From Triticum aestivum (lineage: Eukaryota; Streptophyta; Magnoliopsida; Poales; Poaceae): DNA of 64,000 bases. Numbering within the stretch: position 1 is the stretch's first letter; the number at the start of each line of letters is the position of its first letter. This document shows positions 34,764 through 44,265 of the stretch, one piece after another. Made by a program: the position numbers and the translations under genes. The stretch is taken from NCBI RefSeq assembly GCF_018294505.1, contig NC_057804.1, forward strand, positions 251,884,219 to 251,948,218. Direction: 5' to 3'. The notes beneath the pieces were generated by a model. It did no database searches. It was given only the letters and a program-made list of their open reading frames with translations, and was not told where the DNA came from.

Positions 34764-34937
34764 CCATGATACGGGCTGCTGGCAGCCCTTGGATCTGAGA
34801 TCAAACGGTCGCATGCTAAGTTGCTGAAAATTTGCAGAATAACCCTCCAGGATAGGATATTCACCCATAGGTCTAGAATCACGCCATGCAACCGTTCGAT
34901 CTCAGATCCAAGGGCCCTCGGAAGCCCGTATCATGGG
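34764..34937. mobile_element. Inverted-repeat MITE-like element upstream of the exonuclease pseudogene
   Basis: Arms of about 50 bp pair: CCATGATACGGGCT...GGATCTGAGATCAAACGGT on the left, ACCGTTCGATCTCAGATCCA...AGCCCGTATCATGG on the right. The core is about 70 bp. It ends roughly 150 bases before the ATG at 35090, so it sits in the promoter region. Confidence 0.65.
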
Positions 34938-35089
34938 AGAATGGAAAGCCACTACCCTGCCGTTCGCACGCTGGCAGTTCGCTCCTACTCGTCCCCGCAC
35001 GTCCTTCAATACTACGGCGGTTCACTCCTAGTCGTCCCGTCCATTCACAATACAGCAGTTCCACTAATCCTAACCCTCCTCCCAAATCC

Positions 35090-35799
35090 ATGGCATCCCA
35101 AATCTCCACGATCGGCGGTGAGTACAAGGTTAGAACCATCACCGGCGATGAGTTCGACGTCATCTACACCCGTTCTTCTACGACGTCATCCCAAATCTTC
35201 AAACGCATGTTCGAAGACTTAGATGATGAGTGGGTCGCTGGGCTAGATGTTGAGTACACCACAGTCTTGGGATGAGAGAAGGATCTAAAGGATGAAGAGA
35301 GGAAGAAGCCCGCCGTGATCAAGGTTTGCGTGCATGACTTATGCTTGGTCTACCACATATGCCATGCCGATGTTGAATGCCTGGATGTTAAGGAATTCCT
35401 TGAGAGTAACCTAGTCAAATTTGTTACTGTAAACTTTGGTAACGACAAAGAAGTCCTTGGTCGGATAGGCCTCGTTGTAGGCAACCCCTTTGACCTCCAG
35501 AAGAATCGGCTGGTGTCCTCTCGTCAGCCTTCAATGTTGACCCTGGCAAGAGCCATGTTCATCCTTCGTATGGTAAACTGGAGAAACCTCCATACACGTT
35601 TCATCGTTATGCATGGCAGCAGAATGTACTAGATATAGACCACATCCACTATGCTGCAATGGATGGCTACCTTTGTTTCAATATCTACAAGGGTTGGATG
35701 AAGAGTAAGAGCCAAGTGTGCGGTTCAAGCAAAGAAGTATCGGCCAAGAGGAAGAGGGACAAGGACGAAGTCGAGGACGTGGATGAGGACTCCGAGTAA
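35090..35799 (+). pseudogene. WRN-type 3'-5' exonuclease (DEDDy, RNase H-like), one stop and one frameshift
   Basis: The ATG at 35090 (AATCCATGGCA) opens a protein of the plant Werner-exonuclease-like family, which removes nucleotides from DNA or RNA 3' ends. The first motif, GLDVEYT, holds the catalytic D and E; NFGNDKEVL holds the second D; YAAMDGYLCFNIY holds the last D with its tyrosine nearby. TGA at 35273-35275 interrupts the frame right after DVEYTTVLG. The frame resumes unchanged to about residue 145 (GLVVGNPFDLQKNRLVSS), where a frameshift near 35520 moves it; the remainder ends in a lysine- and acid-rich tail and TAA at 35797-35799. All catalytic residues survive, so inactivation is recent or partly a sequencing error. 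Length, about 236 codons, is normal for this group in grasses. Confidence 0.75.
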
Positions 35800-36713
35800 G
35801 GTGGCAGTGTCGTTGCTCATGGTGGTTCTAATGCAGTGTCTACCAGAATAGTTGCAAAGTTTAATTAATTTCAGGTGTGCTTAATTTAATTTGAGGCATG
35901 TGTTGTGTTGAGCCCCCAGCAGAACTATGTTATGTTTCTTCTCGTTACTTTAACTCTTAAGTACATACATACTAGTATTTCTTACATTTCATCTTTTAGT
36001 TGGTATAGTACTACCACTCGTTTCTTCACATTATATACATATAATATATATGGCTAACATCATATAGCCAGCAGTTTAGTTGTCAAAGAATTTCAGGGTG
36101 CTTAGTTCTGTCAAAGAATTCTAGGGTGCTTAGTTTTATTTGAGGGGTGGGTTGTGCACTTGTGCTGGACAACACTATTGTGACAAGCCTTTTTAATAGT
36201 ACTATATGCATAATTTGGCGACGAGCGCTCTGTATATGTAGCACCTTTTTTTTTAATTTCAAGTTTTGCTCCATGGCGCAATCCATCGATACTGTACTAC
36301 TGTACAAAAGTGGAGTATATACACTTTTTAAAAGGCTAGAGGGCAGGGCAGTCTGGCTCGGTCGGTTTCATGAGAGGCGAGGGCCTTTGTGATTTGACGG
36401 CTCATTGCTGCTGCCAAATCGAATAGTATTGCGCCGCCCACTGCACGCAGGCGCCTCCATTAAACCCCTCTGTTAAACCCGCATGCAAACCGAGAATCCT
36501 ACTTCGGCCACACGTTCGTTCATGAGCGGGCCGGAATTAAATGCAACACAGGCAGAGGTCCTCCTGCCCGCCCTTAGTTTAAATGAGGCCAGACGTTGGC
36601 CAACCTCCTACCGTCCACCCTCTATTTACACAAGGCCAGATAGACAGCGGGCAAGAATCGCACCCCTCCACCGCTCCCCCATCTCCTCCTTCACCATTTT
36701 CTCCAGTCTTCCG

Positions 36714-37083
36714 ATGGCTTCCGATGAGCCGTTCTCCGGCATATTGCCCAGCTGGGTGACCCGTCGAGCCCTCTGAATACGGGCGAGGCCGCTCGGTGCT
36801 TCACCAACCTCGCTTGGCCCGACGGAGCCAGTTGCCGCCCCAAGTAGGCGCGTGGTTCAGCAACTCGCCACTCCAGTTCAGCTTGATGAGGAGTGGTGAG
36901 TTGCTCCACACCGGCACGGGCACCGTCGCTGCCGCGTCGTACCGCGCCACCGGTGTCTGTGGTGGCGGTGCCTCCCGTGCCTGCGGCAGCGCCATGCAGG
37001 CAGAGACAGAAGCCGGGTGCGTGGAGAGCGACGAGTCGGTGGCCAGATTCTTCGTGTCCGCCGCCATCATCGAGGAGAAGTAG
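36714..37083 (+). pseudogene. Possible broken small gene, GC-rich
   Basis: An ATG at 36714 follows a CT-rich, UTR-like stretch and encodes MASDEPFSGILPSWVTRRAL before a stop. Shifting frame by one, translation could continue through 36796-37083 (..LHQPRLARRSQLPPQVG.. to IIEEK). The minus strand also has a 137-codon open frame here, an expected by-product of GC-rich DNA. Function is unknown and coding status uncertain. 35800-36480 has nothing recognisable beyond AT-rich DNA, and 37100-37256 nothing further. Confidence 0.25.
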
Positions 37084-37257
37084 AACACGGGAGGTCGCCG
37101 CCACTTGGGACCCATGAAGGCCACCGCCGAGGCGACGACTGCAGATTTAGGTGGTTTCTTTGTTGCTTAGTCTCTTCCGAGGACCTTCGTCGACCCCGCA
37201 ACTGTCTGACGGACATGAGGAAGACAAAGGGATCCACGGGCGCCATTCAGAACTAAA

Positions 37258-37310
37258 ATAAGTATAGATACATCCATTTCTAGGACAAGTATTTCCGGAC
37301 GGAGGGAGTA
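37258..37310. mobile_element. Stowaway MITE fragment (3' half)
   Basis: It ends GACAAGTATTTCCGGACGGAGGGAGTA. The 5' half is missing. The following DNA to 37926 has no gene; GCCGTTGGAGATGCTCT at about 37535 is a motif often seen at the edge of repeated Triticeae units. Confidence 0.6.
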
Positions 37311-37926
37311 TTAATTATACAAGAGAGCCAGATTGGCACCTCTTAGTTCATGTAAATGTAATGAAATCCATCATGTTTATATGAAGCTCCGACTTTTTTA
37401 TCTGGAATTCTTCATGCTTATATGAAATCAGTCCGTGTTTGCACGAATTTCATCTGGTTGGTTAGTGTTGTAAAAATGTATGCCGCTGGCGTTTGATGTC
37501 GTCCTCCGCGGAAGGAAGCGGGAAGAAATTTGCCGGCTGCCGTTGGAGATGCTCTTTATGCTGGAAATAATAGAGTGACATCCAATCCATTTGAGTTAAT
37601 TGCCTGTATGATTGTCCCTCTATAAAAAGTTAATTGCATGTACAGTGTACACGTGACTTGCAGGGTGGCTACAGCTTCGTACAGAAAGTTAAAAAGAAAC
37701 AAGTCCATCCTTAATCTTGTATTCTAAGTACTCTGTGGGTTCCACTGTTAGTACAGTAGCGAAAGAAGTATATATTAAATAAGTAGAGTAATATATAATA
37801 TAAAAATCTAAAGTTAAAAGACAGAATTCGAACTCATGTCATTGCGTTGCGAGCATCCGGCGCTACCCAGCCTAGCACATTTTTGTTGTAGACCATGCTG
37901 GAGATATATCTCCATGTCTACTCTTA

Positions 37927-38203
37927 TACTCCATTCGTTCCTAAATATTTGTCATTTTCAGATTTCAAATGGACTACCACATACAGATGTGTATGTAGAC
38001 ATATTTTAGAGTGTAGATTCACTCATTTTGCTCCGTATGTCTTTCCAGGAAGGGGTCAGATTTGTCCTTGATTTATTTATGAGGTATCCAGATGGCACTG
38101 CACCGCCAAGAAAAGAGGGTAACATCAAAATTATGGACTACTTTTTTGAGTATGTTGGTAAGGTCCGGTCATAGTCACTTGTTGAAATCTCTAAAAAGAC
38201 AAA
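37927..38203. mobile_element. Thalos-like Stowaway MITE carrying a 131-bp exon-like insert
   Basis: The 5' end (TACTCCATTCGTTCCTAAAT) and internal Thalos-like parts (TTAGAGTGTAGATTCACTCA, TTGAAATCTCTAAAAAGACA) are clear. Between CTCCGTATGT and AGTCACTTGTTG, where related copies are expected to be continuous, lie 131 foreign bases (38041-38171). The 3' end is cut after AGACAAA by a second MITE, so the copy lacks its own GGAGGGAGTA. Confidence 0.6.
38049..38157 (+). pseudogene. Exon-like fragment inside the MITE, splice sites included
   Basis: A 109-bp open segment is preceded by TCTTTCCAG (acceptor) and followed by GTAAGG (donor). One frame is open throughout and contains RFVLDLFMRYPDGTAPP and KEGNIKIMDYFFEYV, a composition that looks truly coding. 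The family is not identified. It resembles a host exon with a few flanking intron bases carried in by a MITE. Confidence 0.5.
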
Positions 38204-38330
38204 TACTCCCTCCGTCTGGAAATACTTGTCATCAAAATGGATAAAAGGAAATGTATCTAGACGTATTTTAGTTTTAGATACATCTCTTTTTATCCATTTT
38301 GATGACAAGTATTTTCGGACGGAGGGAGTA
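38204..38330. mobile_element. Complete Stowaway MITE, 127 bp
   Basis: Ends CTCCCTCCGTCTGGAAATAC / GTATTTTCGGACGGAGGGAG with long inverted arms (CATCAAAATGGATAAAAG facing CTTTTTATCCATTTTGATG), bordered by TA. It separates the interrupted Thalos-like copy from the GT/GA-rich element. Confidence 0.8.
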
Positions 38331-38331
38331 G

Positions 38332-38937
38332 AAAACAGAGTTGGTGATGATGGTGTGCGTGCCATCCTACAATATAGGCAATCGAATTTATATCTAACAG
38401 ATAGGAAAGAAACTATGACAATTTTGCAAAAATATACCCACACGTCTCTCCACGTTCACAAATAAGGCCTTCCCTCGTTCATCCTTTTCTCTCACAAGAT
38501 AAACTACTCATACAAATGCGTCTTGATGTTCCGTGCAACACACGGGCAGCTAGCTAATTTCTTTTAAAATAGTTGCTGCGATAATTGGGTTGAAGTGATA
38601 TATTTTATGTCTGCCCCGAATGATTTCATATTCACTAGTAGTAACAAAGAAAAGGTTGCCTTGTTAATTAACAGAAAACAGGGTGAAAACTATCACATGA
38701 GTCCAGTAAAAACAAGGCACACTGGGTTCAGCATCATCGTCACTACAGCTGTGCGCGCGCGAGAAATCTACATATCGAGGGGGCTACCGAGCGAGGCACC
38801 GAGACACAATGTTTGAGAGAGAAACCAATTGAAAGATTATGATCAGATCGAGTTGTCACACTTCTGCTGTCATTGTTGGGGGGGGGAGAGAAAGATGTAT
38901 CGAGAGTGTGCGCGGTAGGCACAGAGGCACAACTAGC

Positions 38938-38971
<34 letters not shown>

Positions 38972-39413
38972 GGAGTAGATTGATTATTATCAAGATCAAT
39001 GTGCCACCCTACTCCTTCGGTGCGAGGTAGGCTTTCTGTGTGTGTATATTTGAGAGAGAAGCCAGTCGATAGATTAGTATCAAGATCGAGGTGTCACCCT
39101 ACTACTTCGGTGTTGGGAAGTGTGGGTGTGTGGGTGTGTGGGTGTGTGTGGAGGGGGGGAGTGACACTCACATATCTGTACTCTTATAAAAAACAGAGTT
39201 GGTGATGATGGTGTTCCTGCCATCCTGCAATATAGGCCATCCGATTTATATCCGACGGATAGGAAGGAAATTATGGCAATTTTGCAAAAAGATACCCCCA
39301 CCCCTCTCCGCATTTGCAAACAAGGCATTCCCTCGTTCATCCTTTTCTCCCACAAGATAAATTCTCATACAAATGCATCTTGATGTTCCGTGCAACGCAT
39401 GGGCATCTTGCTA
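38332..39413 (-). mobile_element. Unassigned GT/GA-rich element, locus 2 (two termini)
   Basis: Read on the minus strand, one copy starts at about 39413 (GCAAGATGCCCATGCGTTGC, then ACGGAACATCAAGATGCAT), runs through its roughly 220-bp module to 39190 and then into GT-rich DNA. A second terminus starts at about 38545 (GCTGCCCGTGTGTTGCACGG) with a module ending at 38332. The two modules share long matches such as ACAGAGTTGGTGATGATGGT. Both correspond to 12163-12640. No protein-coding frame and no inverted termini were found. The region between (38550-39180) holds diverged repeats and microsatellites. Confidence 0.5.
38817..39180. repeat. Diverged repeats with TATCAAGATC...CCTAC motifs and (GT)n tracts
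   Basis: Three related segments at about 38823, 38975 and 39065 carry GAT(T)A...ATCAAGATCRAKGTG and then a CACCCTACTMCTTCGGTG block (weakest in the first). A pure (GT)n run lies at 38940-38966 and a GTGTGGGTGTGTGGGTGTG tract near 39120. This is one degenerate tandem array with embedded microsatellites. Confidence 0.5.
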
Positions 39414-39580
39414 CTGGGGAGAAGGAGTTTGTGTGACACATATCTAGGTATATTAAGGGATAAGTAGATAGCATTTGTGCGAGGCATACTTAAAAAGCCT
39501 CACGAAGATAAACAAACGGTGTGTGTGCATGCAAGTGCCAGAAAAAATGAAGCGAGAAACAATGTGTGTGCGCGCGCGCA

Positions 39581-39641
<61 letters not shown>

Positions 39642-39960
39642 TCAAAACAAAAGGTGCTCTATTGGAATCCCATTGTATGTATTCATATGGTTCCGGAACT
39701 CGAGTTAACCTTAGGCATATGTGTGAGAGACATTATTATACTTTGAGACATTAGTGGCTGTGGGTGGGCGGAATGAAAGGGGTGGGTGTGTTAGACATAG
39801 AGAGCATGCGTGTTTCTGTGTGAGAGACTTGTAGGATGGGGTAGAAAGACGAATTTAACCCTGATAGAGGGAGAGAAATACATGAAGTGCGCGTGTGTGA
39901 TTCTGATGCCCACAGGGAAATGAGATATGTATGCGTGTGAGAGAGATTGCACAATTCATT
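39414..39960. repeat. Second GT/GA-rich block with long (GA)n tract
   Basis: It includes (GT)n then (GA)n at about 39580-39638 and scattered GTGTGAGAGAGA motifs to 39950, very like 13440-14830 in style. No frame is conserved. 39961-40370 is AT-rich DNA with nothing recognised. Confidence 0.6.
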
Positions 39961-40370
39961 CATGTATCACTATCTAGCGATCGTGGATGTGCATCGCGTG
40001 AACATAAGTCAATATCTACTTCGTATTGTGGCCAAAGGTACAATATCGATTCAACGCTATAAAGATTGGATACTCACATATCCCATTTTTCTCTATTTAA
40101 ATAAACCTTTTTAGTTGTGCATGCCAAAGTTAAAGTGATGTTTCTTCAAACAACCAATGTAGCTATCATGTACATGCACCATTGTTACTCTTGCATTCAA
40201 ATTCATTAGTCTTGGATGATTTAAGTTTCTATTTTGAAGTAATATATGTAATATTCATATATGAATTCAACGGGTACGCAATTTATGAAATGGAGGCTAT
40301 GTAATCATATGAGGTAACACTTTTAAGTAGCGGACTACAATATCAATTTCTTTTTGTGCGCCTCTACACT

Positions 40371-40375
40371 AACAC
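40371..40375. other. Target-site duplication AACAC, left copy
   Basis: AACAC immediately precedes the left LTR and is repeated at 51982-51986 immediately after the right LTR, the five-base duplication expected for an LTR retrotransposon. Confidence 0.85.
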
Positions 40376-43300
40376 TATAACGCCCTCAATGCGGCTATAT
40401 CTCCCACGTGTCAAAGCACGACTTAGAGGCATAACCGCATTGAAAGCAATGTCGCAAGTGAGGTAATCTTCACACAACCCATGTAATACGTAAGGGAAAG
40501 AGATACATAGTTGGCTTACAATCGCCACTTCACACAATTACATGAATAAAGCATTACATCATCCAGATACAATCAAGGTCCGACTACGGAACCAAAATAA
40601 AAGAAGAACCCCAAATGCGACAAAGGTCCCTGATCTACCCCAATTGGGCTCCACTACTGATCAACTAGAACGGAATAACACAAAGGGCAAGATCTTCATC
40701 GAGCTCCTCCTTGAGCTTGGTTGCGTCATCTGCACGGTAACATAGGCACCTGCAAACTGGTTTTGGAAGTATCTGTGAGCCACGGGGACTCAGCAATCTC
40801 GCACCCGCGAGATCAAGACTATTTAAGCTTATAGGAAGGATGGAGTAATGAGGTGGAGCTTCAGCAAGCGACTAGCATATATGGTGGCTACAATCGCAAA
40901 AGAGAGAGAGAAGAGAAGCAAGGCACGGTCGATAAAAGTATGATCAAGAAGTGATCCTATAGCAACCTACGTCAAGCATAACTCCAACACCGTGTTCACT
41001 TCCCGGACTCCGCCGGAAAGAGACCATCACGGTTACACACACGGTTGATGTATTTTAATTAAGGTCAACTTCGGGTTTTCTACAACCGGACGTTAACAAA
41101 TTCCCATCTGCCCATAACCGCGGGCACGGCTTTCGAAAGTTCAAATCCCTGCAGGGTGTCCCAACTTAGCCCATCACAAGCTCTCACGGTCAACGAAGGA
41201 ATAGACCTCCACCCGAGACATTCCGATCAGACTCGGTATCCTAGTACAACAAGACATTTCGACAGGGTAAAACTAAACCAGCAACACCGCCCGAATGTGC
41301 CGACAAATCCCGATAGGAGCTGCACATATCTCTTTCTCAGGGCACACTCAGATGAGCGCTCCATACAACTAAAACCAAACCTCGAGTTTCCCCGAGGGGG
41401 CGCTNNNNNNNNNNNNNNNNNNNNNNNNNNNNNNNNNNNNNNNNNNNNNNNNNNNNNNNNNNNNNNNNNNNNNNNNNNNNNNNNNNNNNNNNNNNNNNNN
41501 NNNNNNNNNNNNNNNNNNNNNNNNNNNNNNNNNNNNNNNNNNNNNNNNNNNNNNNNNNNNNNNNNNNNNNNNNNNNNNNNNNNNATGACCCTTGAGTCTG
41601 CAGAACCCAAGGGAAAGAAAAGGCTAGGTGGCAAATGGTAAAACCAATGTTGGGCATTGCTGGAGAAGCTTTACTTAAGGCGAACTGTCAAGGGGTTCCC
41701 ATTATAGCCCAACCGTGTAAGGAACGCAAAATCCGGGAACATAACACCGATATGACGGAAACTAGGGCGGCAAGAGTGGAACAAAACACCAGGCATAAGG
41801 CCGAGCCTTCCACCCTTTACCAAGTATATAAATGCATGAACCTGACATCAACTTGGAAAACCAAGTGTGCCACTGGCTAGAGGGGATGAAATCGCTTGAA
41901 AACGATATAAAGATCATTGGAATCGGAGCTACGGTTTGGAAATGGCGAGCGTTTTACGAAACGAACCGATCTGCGATATACAGCAAGTGGGCTCCTAAAT
42001 GCAACGAAATGAACATGCTACGGCCACCAAACATGAAAACAAAATATATGGCAGTGATGTACACAAGATGGTTAACAAAACACTAGCACTGAGCCATAGG
42101 CAAATTCATCCATTAAGAGGTTCAAACAAGCATGGCAAAAATGAATATGCAAAACAGATTCCAGACTTAGTGAAATTAACACTACCCTGAAATTTCAGAT
42201 CACGATGCTCTCTTCGGAGCAGCAAAACAACATGATAGATGACCTGAACATGACAAGTAAGAACATGGCATGGAGCTACTCAACAAGCTTAACAAAACAC
42301 CGAAAGTGACCTCGGGCCAAAAGGGTTCACAAAATATATAAACGGGCACACGAACATAGCTAAAACACAATCAGTTTTCAGACTTAGTGAAAACTGAGAC
42401 ATGCAGAAATTTAACTCGCGAAGGCATGTAAACGAGCTCGATGCACTCACCATGGTGCAAGTCATGGCAAGGCAAGCATATAGCCAGCAAGAAGGCATAA
42501 TATGCTAGCTACACATGGCAAGAACAAAGGCATAGCATGCATGGAACACTAACCGTAGCATCGGCAAAATCGCAAACAAGTTGACGATCTGCCTAGATTA
42601 ACAACGAAGCAAAAGTTGAGCTCGATTAAGTCAACCTAGAGCACTCCACAAATGCAAACAAAGACATGGATGGATAGAGCATAACATAAACATCAAAACT
42701 CCTTTACTGATCATCCTCAAAAGAGGCACGGATCACTAGGAAACAAGCTGGACATATAGCATCATGAACTAAAATATCCCAGACTTAGTGAAAAATCACT
42801 AAGTCCCTGAAATCAGCAATCTCAGGTACCTCTCTTCGCAAGCTTGCACAAGACAACACACACATCCTAAAAATGCATGGGTGGAACCTCTGGAAAGAAG
42901 ACAAAATGCTTAACAATTCATCCCAAAGGGGCACAGGCATATCATGCACGAATTAAACATAGCAAAAATGACAAAAGTCCATGATGAACTAACGGATCTG
43001 CAATTTAACTCACGAAGCCTCCTTCTAACAGCATTTTGGGCATCAAGATGAACTCAAATGCAAATGATGCAATGGAATGAAATGATTTACTCGTTGAGGC
43101 GAAGATTTTAATATATTATATGTCCAAAACGGAGCCACAGATGCCAAGTTATGAGCAGTCAAAGTAGGCACGAAAATTAGGGTTAGGGGGAGAGAAGTCA
43201 ACCGAATCCAAAACTGGATCTGGATCTGGCGGCATGGATCCCGAGGTGGCGCCGGAGTTCACTGTTCGCCGGAGAGGAAAGGGACGCCGGGCTCCGGGAG

Positions 43301-44265
43301 GTCGCCGGAGAGGGGGCCGGGCGTGGAGGAGGCGGTGGCCGGCGACGAGACGGCGAGGGGCGGCGCGGCCGGGGTCGCCGTGGCCGCGGGCGCCCGACGC
43401 GAAGGGCGGCGGGGCGCGGCTCGCGCGCCGGCAAGGTGTGGCGGCCGCCGGCCGGCGAAGGTGGCCGCGGACGGCGCCGGAGAGGGAGGAAGACAGGCGG
43501 CGGCGGCGATGCGAGATGGGCTCGCGGGGGCTCCTCGTGGGCCTGGCGGGCCCAGCGGCGGCGATGTGGGCCCGGCCCACGTGGCGGCGCGTGAGTGGGT
43601 GCGGCGGCGGGGCGGACAACGTCCGGCGCGGGCGGACACGTCCGGCCCGGCGCGGGGGAAGATGGATCTGTTTCTTTTTTTTAGGGTTTGGAGGAGGAAG
43701 ACGAGATCCGAAATGGAGGTGGGTATAAATAGGCATAAGTGGAGCTAGGAGAGTCCAAATGAGGTGCGGTTTTCGGCCACGCAATCGTGATCGAACGACC
43801 GAGATGATGGAGCAGAGTTTGGTGGGTTTTTGGGCCAAATTGGAGGGCTGTTAGGCTGCAACACACACGAGGCCTTTTCGGTCCCTCGGTTAACCGTTGG
43901 AGCATCAAACGAAGTCCAAATGATACGAAACTTGACGGGCGGTCTACCGGTAGTAAACCAAGACCGCATGACAAGTCTCGGTCCAATCCGGAAATGTTTA
44001 ACCCCCACACACAAGAGGAAGGTAGAAATGACCACCGGAGGAGAACGAAGCGCCGGAATGCAAAACGGACAACGGGGAAAATGCTCGAATGTATGAGATG
44101 AACACGTATGCAACTGCAATGCACATGATGACATGATATGAGATGCATGAAAACAAAAACAACACACGGAGACAAAACCCGAACCCGAGGAAGTAAATAT
44201 AACTTAACGCCGGAAACGGCAAGAGTTGGAGTACAAATAGGGAAAGTTACATCTGGGGCGTTACA
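40376..44265 (-). repeat. LARD 3' LTR (left copy), with gap and a 503-bp deletion
   Basis: It matches 47718-51981 throughout except for the 180-N gap (41405-41584) and the absence of a 503-bp segment present in the other copy at 49060-49568. The deletion lies at a single ATGCAT (about 41833). GC-rich 43200-43730 gives long accidental frames. A minus-strand TATTTATA at 43724-43731 is a candidate TATA box. Confidence 0.9.
41405..41584. other. Assembly gap, 180 N
   Basis: The intact sister LTR (48746-48811) has only about 65 bases at the equivalent place, including a run of ten G, so the gap length is probably arbitrary. Confidence 1.

Noticed and set aside
43149..43838. 229-codon minus-strand frame in the left LARD LTR, repeated at 50866-51555
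   Set aside because: It lies in a GC-rich LTR segment where all frames are open by composition, has no domain, and is low-complexity P/R-rich.
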